Position numbers and translations under genes: made by a program. Positions 5,425 to 11,123 of a stretch of 11,123 bases of DNA are shown here, one piece after another. Numbering within the stretch: position 1 is the stretch's first letter; each line of letters begins with the position of its first letter. Source of the stretch: Rickettsiales bacterium (GTDB lineage Bacteria; Pseudomonadota; Alphaproteobacteria; Rickettsiales; Anaplasmataceae). The stretch is taken from NCBI GenBank assembly GCA_031281335.1, contig JAITFM010000085.1:1-11123 (forward strand), written 5' to 3'. The notes below the pieces were generated by a model. That model was not told the origin of the DNA. It saw nothing but the letters and a program-made list of their open reading frames with translations, and did not search any database.

Positions 5425-7062
5425 TTAAGCAGCTGTAAGATCAGCACTACTTGTAGCTTGATTGACTTCAGCATTGCTAAGCGTTGTATTTGCTTTATAT
5501 AAACTGTAACATCCTACTGCAAAAAAAATCGATGCAGCTATAGCAAGTGTAGTGCATACCGCCAAATAAGGCATTGTTAGGCTTGCAATAACAGCAAATG
5601 TTCCAGCTGCCATAAAAGCAACAGAAGCATAGTTACTCTGTTTTCTATCCTGAGCACTTGCTTCTGAAAATTTTTTGTTTTTGTTATTCAAATCTTGGTT
5701 TTGAGCTCGAAGTCGGGCATTTTCTTCAGTAGGTTGAGTTACTTTATTCAGCTTTTGTTTTGCATCATTTAGCTCTTGATCTTTCGTTGTGAGTTGAGCG
5801 TTAAGATTATTTACAGTTCGTTTATAATTTTCAATTTCTTTTTGTAGGGCATCAGAATTTTGTGTAAGCTGTTTAACATTTTCCTTTGATTCACTTAGTT
5901 GTTGTGCTTTATTATTAAGCTTCTCTTCATTCTCGTTTGCAATATTAGTAAGAGACTTAAGAACTTCTTCTAATTCTTTGATCATTTGATCCTGTTTTTT
6001 AATTTTACTTTCTAGATTCACATTTTGACCACTAGAAGACTGAGGGATTTCTAACGAGTAGTTTCGTTTTGGTTGCGGAGAATTTGGCTCGCTGCTACTA
6101 CCATATCCAGGATCAGGGTTGGCTTTTGAGGTTGTTTTATCTTTTAATACCATTTTCTTAAACAGTTCGTTACTATCTTTGTTGCCAATAAAAGCTGATC
6201 TAATGTCTTTAACTAATTTTTCTACATGGTTGTTGTTTAGAGAGATAGGGTGATTAGATAACTTACGATTTACGTTATTCTCGCCGACAGCTAGTGCCGT
6301 TGCGAAGTGTGCTGCTCTAATATCAGCGGCATGGAATTTTTCATCTTTCCCATCGTAGTTAACATTGCCTTTTATTGTACAAGCATTCTTCAGCCTTTGG
6401 AATTCATTGCCTAGTGGCAGACTGCTAAGCTCAACTTTTTCTCTATCTTGTGCTGGATACTTAGATAAATTTTCTTTTACTGATTCATGATTATTATACA
6501 GCACTCTTGTTATTTCAGATGCTATAAGACCGCATGAATTGTCATCTTTTTGAACTTTAGTACTTGAAACATACAGATTAGAATTTTGTTCTGTCTTGAA
6601 AGATTCGATATCTTTTTGAAACTTGCTTTGTTGACCTATATTTGTATTTTGAGTGTCTATGAACAATAAGTTCTTTTTTCCATTTTTATCTGCAAAGAAG
6701 TAGAAAACAACCCAGTGATTTTCAGGTTGCTTTGATTCTGCAGGACGTCTTCTAATGTAAATTACATCTCTCTTGTTTCGATCTATCGATTGAGATATTT
6801 CTCGTAAATCTTTAGTGAAGGTTGTGTCTTGACCAATGCCTTGATTAATGTCTTGAATCTTAATTATAGGTTTATTTTCATTGTTTCCACCATTATGTAA
6901 ATATAAATCAAATAACGAAGAGTGTATCCCTGTACCGTCGTAGTAACCTTTGTGATTTTCTGTTCCCGCGAACCACTCTCCAATTGCCTTGATTTCACTA
7001 GCGTCAGGTTTCGTAACAAAAATAGATCGTAACACTTGTTCTTGAGGAGTCATATTTATCAC
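5425..7062 (-). CDS. Ulp1-like (C48) cysteine protease with coiled coil and C-terminal membrane anchor; putative effector
   Basis: 545 aa. Residues about 20-205 read as a Ulp1/SENP-type cysteine protease domain: ENHWVVFYFF (His116-Trp117), LLFIDTQN (Asp136), VQKDDNSCG (Gln171 oxyanion residue, Cys177 nucleophile). This H-D-Q-C order and spacing define the clan CE family that cleaves SUMO, NEDD8 or ubiquitin; the same fold is the catalytic part of Wolbachia CidB. Then follow an uncharacterised stretch (206-305), a Pro/Ser-rich linker (about 310-345), a coiled coil (about 348-466) and two hydrophobic segments (about 479-497 and 499-522). No N-terminal signal peptide is present. The first start is GTG at 7062; ATG at 7053 (3 codons in) has GTGAG 8 nt upstream and is at least as likely. 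It has its own promoter (7086-7114) and lies alone, convergent to plsY. Bacteria lack SUMO/ubiquitin, so I infer a secreted or surface host-directed effector; ubiquitin-like specificity is unknown. Confidence 0.85.
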   Translation of the reverse strand: MINMTPQEQVLRSIFVTKPDASEIKAIGEWFAGTENHKGYYDGTGIHSSLFDLYLHNGGNNENKPIIKIQDINQGIGQDTTFTKDLREISQSIDRNKRDVIYIRRRPAESKQPENHWVVFYFFADKNGKKNLLFIDTQNTNIGQQSKFQKDIESFKTEQNSNLYVSSTKVQKDDNSCGLIASEITRVLYNNHESVKENLSKYPAQDREKVELSSLPLGNEFQRLKNACTIKGNVNYDGKDEKFHAADIRAAHFATALAVGENNVNRKLSNHPISLNNNHVEKLVKDIRSAFIGNKDSNELFKKMVLKDKTTSKANPDPGYGSSSEPNSPQPKRNYSLEIPQSSSGQNVNLESKIKKQDQMIKELEEVLKSLTNIANENEEKLNNKAQQLSESKENVKQLTQNSDALQKEIENYKRTVNNLNAQLTTKDQELNDAKQKLNKVTQPTEENARLRAQNQDLNNKNKKFSEASAQDRKQSNYASVAFMAAGTFAVIASLTMPYLAVCTTLAIAASIFFAVGCYSLYKANTTLSNAEVNQATSSADLTAA

Positions 7063-7085
7063 TCACTATAAACCATAATTAACCT

Positions 7086-7114
7086 AGTATAACACTAAAT
7101 ACCAATTTTATCAA
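7086..7114 (-). promoter_or_regulatory. Sigma70-type promoter of the Ulp1-like protease gene
   Basis: On the minus strand TTGATA (7114-7109, 5/6) and TATACT (7091-7086, 5/6) are separated by 17 bp. The expected start near 7079 leaves a leader of only about 17 nt to GTG 7062 or 26 nt to ATG 7053. The placement immediately upstream of the gene and downstream of the ruvX terminator supports it. Confidence 0.7.
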
Positions 7115-7133
7115 GCAAATTGTTTTGTTTTTG

Positions 7134-7170
7134 AATAAAACTCCTCATATCTTCACTTTTATGATATGAG
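7134..7170 (-). terminator. Probable terminator of the methyltransferase-nrdA-ruvX operon
   Basis: On the minus strand CTCATATC (7170-7163) and GATATGAG (7151-7144) form a perfect 8-bp stem with an 11-nt loop, followed by GAGTTTTATT. It starts 27 nt after the ruvX stop and ends 20 nt before the -35 box of the protease gene. The stem is AT-rich and the T-run is short and interrupted, so strength is uncertain. Confidence 0.55.
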
Positions 7171-7197
7171 TTCATACAGTTACGTGCTGAAAAGAAA

Positions 7198-7665
7198 CTA
7201 TTTAATTGTATTTATCTTGTCTAACGCTCGCTGTAAGATAATACATGCAGCAATTTTATCATCTATTTTTTTCGATTTTGTGATTGATACTCCGGTAATC
7301 TTTAGTGTATGGGCCGCAATAGACGTTGACAAGCTTTCATCTTGTAAATATGTACTTGCCTTACATTTTTTTATCATTTTGTTTGCGAATTGGATTATGG
7401 TTTCACACCACTCACTTTTTTGCTTCTCTATCTCCAGTGGTAGTCCTATTACTATTGACCCGGCTTCATTTTCTTTGAACATCCTGTTTAAATAACCTAA
7501 ATCTTTACTTATATTTTTTCTGTGGTACACACTGTGAGCCGTGGCTATGAGCTGCGTTTTATCACTGAATGCTATACCTATTCGCCTTTCTCCCATGTCA
7601 AGACACATTATGCACTTGTCTTTTGGAATAGACTTTAGAAATTCATAAGGATCTCTATGTAGCAT
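7198..7665 (-). CDS. ruvX: Holliday junction resolvase-like protein RuvX/YqgF
   Basis: 155-aa member of the YqgF family (RNase H fold), implicated in Holliday junction resolution and in pre-16S rRNA 5'-end processing in E. coli. Visible family blocks are CLDMGERRIGIAFSD (about 21-35, first catalytic Asp), GSIVIGLPLE (beta strand and GLP motif), DESLST (normally DERxST/T) and the C-terminal KKIDDKIAACIILQRALD with the last acidic pair. The Arg of the DER motif is replaced by Ser; the acidic positions are retained. The ATG at 7663-7665 directly abuts the stop of the ribonucleotide reductase gene (TAGATG), with no clear Shine-Dalgarno, so translation probably depends on termination upstream. A terminator-like hairpin follows 27 nt after its stop. 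It has no adjacent rRNA-processing or recombination partner. Confidence 0.9.
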   Translation of the reverse strand: MLHRDPYEFLKSIPKDKCIMCLDMGERRIGIAFSDKTQLIATAHSVYHRKNISKDLGYLNRMFKENEAGSIVIGLPLEIEKQKSEWCETIIQFANKMIKKCKASTYLQDESLSTSIAAHTLKITGVSITKSKKIDDKIAACIILQRALDKINTIK

Positions 7666-9450
7666 CTACTGACATGACAAACACTTATCATAATCGATAT
7701 CTGTTTTTTGCTGCAATATTTCACTTTTTTTTAATATGTCGTGCGAAACTTTGTCGGCCCTCTGCATTGACTGTGATCTACAGTAATATAAACTTTTCAG
7801 GCCTTTTTTCCAAGCAAGCATGTGTATTTTGTGCAAGTAACGTTTATGTATATTAGCAGGTAGAAACAAGTTTACTGATTGAGATTGGCAAATGTAAGGT
7901 GTTCTATCGCTTGCGTGTTCTATAATCCATCTTTGATCAAGCTCATATGCTGTTTTAAATGTCAATTTTTCATGTTCGCTAAGGAAATCTAAGTGTTGCA
8001 CGGAACCTTCGTTTGTTGAAATTGAGGACCATATCTTATCATTGTCTTGATTTTTTTCTGCCAATAGCTTTTGCAAGAACTTGTTCCGCACTACAAATGA
8101 ACCTGTTAGTGTCTTTTGTGTGAATACGTTTGCTGCATATGGTTCTATTCCAGGGGAAGTGTTGCCTGCAATAATGGAAATTGAGGCAGTTGGAGCAATA
8201 GCGAGCTTATGTGTAAATCTTTCCATTAGATTAATTTCTTTAGCATCAAGGCATGCTCCCTTTTCCTCTGCTAATTTTTTAGAAATCATATCTGCCTGCT
8301 CACGTAAATACTTAAATATTTTTTTATTCCACTGTTGTGCTGTTACTGATTCAAAAGGAACCATTTTACTTTGTAAAAATGAGTGAAAGCCCATAACACC
8401 AAGACCGATACTACGCTCTCTTGTTGCAGAATATTTTGCTCGCTGTATTTCATCTGGTGCTTTATTTATGAAATCCTCTAATACATTGTCAAGAAAACGC
8501 ATTATATCTTCTATGAAGAGTTCATTGTCTTTCCATTCTTCGTAGTATTCAAGATTCACTGATGATAGACAACACACAGCAGTGCGCGATTTGTTTAGAT
8601 GATCGTAACCTGTAGTCAAGGTGATTTCACTGCACAGATTTGACATTTTGATGTCTAGATTGAGTTTTTTGTAAGACTCTGGCTTATTATTATTCGTTGC
8701 ATCAAGAAAAATAATATAAGGTTCTCCAGTTTCAATTCTTGCTGTTAATACTTTGATCCATATATCACGTGCTTTGACGGTCGAGATAACTTTGTTATTG
8801 TGAGGACTAATTAAATCCCATTCTCGATCGTTTTCAACAGCTTGCATGAATTTATCATTTACTATCATGGCATGATGTATATTTAGTGCTTTACGATTTG
8901 GGTCGCCTCCTGTTGGCTTGCGTATATCGAGAAACTCTTCTATCTCTGGATGAGATACAGGAAGGTAAACTGCTGAACTTCCCCTTCTTAAGGACCCTTG
9001 ACTGATCGCAAGCGTTAGAGCATTTTGCACCACAATAAATGGCACAATTCCTGATGTTTTACCACTACCCTTTACACTTTCACCAATTGAACGTAGATTT
9101 CCCCAGTAACTACCTATGCCTCCTCCACGTGCAGCAAGCCAAACATTTTCGTTCCATAAATCAACTATTCCCTGCAAGCTGTCTTCAGTTTCGTTGAGAA
9201 AACAAGAGATAGGCAACCCTCTTTTGGTACCACCATTGCTAAGTATTGGTGTTGAAGGTATGAACCACAAGTTGCTCATATAGTCGTAAAGACGCTGTGC
9301 ATGCTCTTTATTGTCAGAATAATAGCTGGCAATGCGTATGAAAAGATCTTGATAACTTTCATTTTCTATCAGGTACCTATCCGATAGAACTGCTTTTCCA
9401 AAATTGGTTAATTTACCGTTTTTTTCGTGATTAATAGTGATATTACTCAT
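7666..9450 (-). CDS. nrdA: Class I ribonucleoside-diphosphate reductase, large (alpha) subunit
   Basis: Reduces ribonucleotides to deoxyribonucleotides for DNA synthesis; needs a small subunit (NrdB/NrdF type) that is not in this window. In the 594 aa I see LPISCF (Cys83, first redox thiol), the specificity/active-site loops GGGIGSYWGNLRSIG (109-123) and SQGSLRRGSSAVYLP (150-164), NLCSE (271-275: Asn, radical Cys273, Glu), CCLSSVNL (Cys293, second redox thiol), APTASISIIAGNTSPGIEP (419-437), the Tyr555-Tyr556 dyad in SLYYCRSQS used for radical transfer from the small subunit, and a C-terminal C-x-x-C (590-593) that re-reduces the active site. The Tyr dyad argues for class I. There is no N-terminal ATP-cone, so dATP overall-activity inhibition is not expected. 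AAGAGGAA 5 nt before the ATG is an excellent Shine-Dalgarno. It lies 12 bp after the methyltransferase gene and abuts ruvX. Confidence 0.93.
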   Translation of the reverse strand: MSNITINHEKNGKLTNFGKAVLSDRYLIENESYQDLFIRIASYYSDNKEHAQRLYDYMSNLWFIPSTPILSNGGTKRGLPISCFLNETEDSLQGIVDLWNENVWLAARGGGIGSYWGNLRSIGESVKGSGKTSGIVPFIVVQNALTLAISQGSLRRGSSAVYLPVSHPEIEEFLDIRKPTGGDPNRKALNIHHAMIVNDKFMQAVENDREWDLISPHNNKVISTVKARDIWIKVLTARIETGEPYIIFLDATNNNKPESYKKLNLDIKMSNLCSEITLTTGYDHLNKSRTAVCCLSSVNLEYYEEWKDNELFIEDIMRFLDNVLEDFINKAPDEIQRAKYSATRERSIGLGVMGFHSFLQSKMVPFESVTAQQWNKKIFKYLREQADMISKKLAEEKGACLDAKEINLMERFTHKLAIAPTASISIIAGNTSPGIEPYAANVFTQKTLTGSFVVRNKFLQKLLAEKNQDNDKIWSSISTNEGSVQHLDFLSEHEKLTFKTAYELDQRWIIEHASDRTPYICQSQSVNLFLPANIHKRYLHKIHMLAWKKGLKSLYYCRSQSMQRADKVSHDILKKSEILQQKTDIDYDKCLSCQ

Positions 9451-9456
9451 AAAATT

Positions 9457-9462
9457 CCTCTT
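9457..9462 (-). promoter_or_regulatory. Strong Shine-Dalgarno of nrdA
   Basis: The minus strand reads TAG-AAGAGGAATTTT-ATG between the methyltransferase stop and the nrdA start. AAGAGG follows the upstream stop immediately and fixes ATG 9450 as the start. It is the clearest ribosome-binding site in the window. Confidence 0.7.
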
Positions 9463-10578
9463 CTATTTCATTGTATATAGACACTGCTTTGAGCAATAGT
9501 GATCTTTAAGCTGAGCTCTTCGATTTTTTTTGTGATGCTGTAGCGCGAACAAGATACCATTAACCTGACTTCCATATATTTTACAGTAACTCATATAACT
9601 TATTTGCATATTTATTTCTTTTGCAACGCGTTGGACATAACTTTCTGAGTGGCAAAAGTAATCTCCTTTATTTACAAAGTCAATACCTTCACCTTCCTTT
9701 CTTCTTATTAAACATATGATTGCTCCTTTTTTGCTCATAGATCCTTTTGCTAGTTCCAGTTCTGCTCGGAAGTCATGTAGATAATGTAACACTTCGACAA
9801 AAATAATGACATCATACAAATAATTTCTTTCTTGTTTAAGAAAATCTGTCATTTCCATGTGTATTAACTCATTATAAACAGGTTTACCCTTTATAAAGCA
9901 TCCTCTGGCAATGTTTAGCATTCTGTTTGAAATGTCAACTCCTGTTATGCAATTTCCAGTATTGTGTATTTTTAAGAAATGACCACATATTCCAGTTCCA
10001 CAACCAAGATCAAGTATGTTGAGTGCAGAAGTGGAGTTATTAAAGACTTCTGTAATTACCATGTGTACAAGTTCATGTCCTCTGTATTGTTTAGCAATTA
10101 ACCAATGCTCAACAAAATACTCACCAGTGTAGTCAAAATATTGTTTTATGAGGTTTTTAGGTAATTCCGTGACCGATGCTGGGTTTGTCATTTTGTTTAT
10201 GTAATAAGAAGCTTCTTCATAGTTACTGTCTAGTTTTAGTGTCTTTGTTAAATAGGTATGAGCTTTGTTAATATTTCCCATTGCAAAATGACACCTTCCA
10301 ATGTTATACCAAACTACGGGTAAATTTGAGTAGAATATGCTGATCAACCAAAATCTTAGCTTTGCATCTGATATGTGACCCTTATAGAAGTGATATAAAC
10401 CGATTTCAATGTTGGTGTTTAATAGGTTTTTGGACTTTTCCAAAAGTGCTGGTGCTTCTCTATAGAGATTATTGTATTGATTTACAGCGAATTGTTTGGT
10501 CTTCTTAATATTAAACATACCGATTAACTTACGAATAAAACTTAAAATAACACTTATAAAGGATAAACTGCCTTTCAT
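9463..10578 (-). CDS. TPR-containing SAM-dependent methyltransferase
   Basis: 371 aa. Residues about 56-125 look like tetratricopeptide repeats (VVWYNIGRCHFAMGNINKAH, then TYLTKTLKLDSNYEEASYY), a protein-binding module. Residues about 187-290 are a class I Rossmann methyltransferase: motif I ILDLGCGTGICG (188-199), the acidic residue ending strand 2 in ITGVDISNRMLNIA (211-224), and DVIIFVEVLHYL (256-267) as the post-strand-4 region. The substrate is not evident; this TPR plus methyltransferase order occurs in uncharacterised alphaproteobacterial proteins. An N-terminal hydrophobic stretch (4-20) precedes a possible internal start at Met21, so the true N-terminus is uncertain; ATG 10578 has AAGGG about 10 nt upstream. 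It is the first gene of a probable operon with nrdA and ruvX. The C-terminal tail (347-371) is basic and Cys-containing. Confidence 0.8.
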   Translation of the reverse strand: MKGSLSFISVILSFIRKLIGMFNIKKTKQFAVNQYNNLYREAPALLEKSKNLLNTNIEIGLYHFYKGHISDAKLRFWLISIFYSNLPVVWYNIGRCHFAMGNINKAHTYLTKTLKLDSNYEEASYYINKMTNPASVTELPKNLIKQYFDYTGEYFVEHWLIAKQYRGHELVHMVITEVFNNSTSALNILDLGCGTGICGHFLKIHNTGNCITGVDISNRMLNIARGCFIKGKPVYNELIHMEMTDFLKQERNYLYDVIIFVEVLHYLHDFRAELELAKGSMSKKGAIICLIRRKEGEGIDFVNKGDYFCHSESYVQRVAKEINMQISYMSYCKIYGSQVNGILFALQHHKKNRRAQLKDHYCSKQCLYTMK

Positions 10579-10704
10579 ATTTTAGATACCCTTGGTGCTT
10601 ACTATCATTTTTGAGTAGACCTGATTTTTAAAGCATTTTATATTATGGAATATTTTTTTCATTGATCTTTAATTGTATATAATCCTGCTTTAACACCCAC
10701 TTAA

Positions 10705-10734
10705 ATTATAAATTTTACCTACTTAGGATTACAA
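10705..10734 (-). promoter_or_regulatory. Possible promoter of the methyltransferase-nrdA-ruvX operon
   Basis: On the minus strand TTGTAA (10734-10729, 4/6) lies 18 bp before a perfect TATAAT (10710-10705). It would give a leader of about 120 nt to ATG 10578. The region is so AT-rich that chance matches are likely, and other -10-like boxes occur closer to the gene. Confidence 0.35.
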
Positions 10735-10784
10735 GTATATTATTATTGTTGCTAATGTAAGTAAATATTTTGTGTAAAAAAGCG

Positions 10785-10813
10785 TTGACATATTGCTTAT
10801 TAGTTTCTAATAT
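10785..10813 (+). promoter_or_regulatory. Candidate 23S rRNA promoter P1
   Basis: A perfect TTGACA (10785-10790) is followed after 17 bp by TAATAT (10808-10813, 4/6). It lies about 115 bp before the mature 23S 5' end and points into it, as expected for a 23S-5S unit transcribed apart from 16S. No GC-rich discriminator is seen. Confidence 0.5.
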
Positions 10814-10841
10814 GTAAGAAGTTAACTTGATTTTTAGATGT

Positions 10842-10870
10842 TTGACAAGTTTTATGGTAGAGATTAATTT
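10842..10870 (+). promoter_or_regulatory. Candidate second 23S rRNA promoter P2
   Basis: A second perfect TTGACA (10842-10847) is followed after 17 bp by TAATTT (10865-10870), a poor -10 match (3/6). The poor -10 falls inside a 17-bp palindrome (10860-10876). Tandem promoters are common for rRNA genes, but this one rests mainly on its -35 box. Confidence 0.3.
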
Positions 10871-10876
10871 AATCTC
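10860..10876. repeat. 17-bp perfect palindrome in the 23S leader
   Basis: GAGATTAA-T-TTAATCTC is an exact 8-bp inverted repeat around one base, about 50 bp before the mature 23S end. With a 1-nt centre it suits a dimeric DNA-binding protein better than an RNA hairpin. It overlaps the P2 -10 position, so it could be an operator. Confidence 0.5.
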
Positions 10877-10900
10877 AATTCAATTTCAATAATATTTAAC

Positions 10901-10918
10901 TCTGCATATTCTGCATAT
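10901..10918. repeat. Perfect 9-bp tandem duplication
   Basis: TCTGCATAT is present twice head to tail (10901-10909 and 10910-10918), ending about 8 bp before the estimated 23S 5' end. It may be slippage, or a leader-processing or binding element. Confidence 0.5.
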
Positions 10919-10926
10919 AGTCGAGT

Positions 10927-11123
10927 AAATAAATTATTAAGAGCACTTGATGGATGCCTTGGCGTTAAGAGGCGATGAAGGACGTGGCAGGCTACGATAA
11001 GCTGCGGGGAATTGTCAACAGGTTTTGATCCGCAGATTTCCGAATGGGGAAACCCAGCTAGTTAAGCTAGTTATTGTATATTAAATCAATATGCAAAGCA
11101 AACTTGGTGAACTGAAATATCTA
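10927..11123 (+). rRNA. rrl: 23S ribosomal RNA, 5' end (continues beyond window)
   Basis: Domain I of 23S rRNA is recognised by conserved blocks in order: TGGATGCC, GAGGCGATGAAGGACGTG, CGATAAGC, ATTTCCGAATGGGGAAACCC, and GAACTGAAATATCTA at the window edge. Counting back from TGGATGCC by the E. coli alignment puts the mature 5' end near 10927, give or take a few bases. The only gene upstream is a divergent protein gene; there is no 16S gene, tRNA or spacer within the 348 bp between them. 23S is therefore transcribed from its own promoter here, the split arrangement known in Rickettsiales. About 197 nt are visible. Confidence 0.95.

Noticed and set aside
5425..7062. The Ulp1-like gene as cidB of a cytoplasmic incompatibility operon
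   Set aside because: There is no cidA-like gene upstream, the protein is far shorter than CidB, and the protease domain is N-terminal and not near the C-terminus.
8081..8386. Plus-strand ORF inside the ribonucleotide reductase gene
   Set aside because: Antisense shadow over the conserved SPGIEP region of the reductase.
10671..10682. TATAAT at 10677-10682 as a further + strand 23S promoter
   Set aside because: No acceptable -35 box lies 16-18 bp upstream and the site is about 245 bp from the 23S end.

Overview
The window looks like part of a Wolbachia (or closely related Anaplasmataceae, Rickettsiales) chromosome. The evidence is a strongly AT-rich, compact sequence, a 23S rRNA gene that starts with no 16S rRNA or tRNA in front of it (split rRNA genes are typical of Rickettsiales), tandem AGCS-type symporters, and a eukaryote-like Ulp1 (C48) protease of the kind found in intracellular effectors. 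The genus call rests on recognition, not on a database search.

Left block, + strand (1-4744): the 3' part of psd (phosphatidylserine decarboxylase), then pssA (phosphatidylserine synthase) overlapping it by 4 bp, two tandem alanine/glycine:cation symporter paralogues, and plsY (acyl-phosphate:glycerol-3-phosphate acyltransferase). Gaps are -4, 22, 2 and 12 bp, so this is one probable operon. It joins the first acylation step of phospholipid synthesis and the serine branch to phosphatidylethanolamine with two amino-acid carriers.

Convergent gap (4745-5424): about 680 bp without a convincing gene. It is not featureless. It holds a near-consensus + strand sigma70 promoter that leads into no recognisable ORF, a 16-bp near-palindrome, an imperfect tandem repeat with T-rich tails, a 55-codon open stretch, and an interrupted hairpin just past the stop of the next gene.

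Middle block, - strand (5425-7170): one autonomous gene with its own good promoter (7086-7114), separated from the upstream operon by a terminator-like hairpin (7144-7170). It encodes a 545-aa protein with an N-terminal Ulp1/C48 cysteine protease domain with all four expected active-site residues (His116, Asp136, Gln171, Cys177), a Pro/Ser-rich linker, a long coiled coil and two C-terminal hydrophobic segments. It is the most interesting item in the window: a candidate membrane-tethered host-directed deubiquitinase/deSUMOylase.

Right block, - strand (7198-10578): a probable operon of a TPR plus SAM-methyltransferase gene, the class I ribonucleotide reductase large subunit (no ATP-cone), and ruvX (YqgF), with gaps of 12 and 0 bp. 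The last region (10579-10926) is a divergent promoter region serving the methyltransferase operon and the 23S rRNA gene, whose 5' end (about 197 nt) closes the window.
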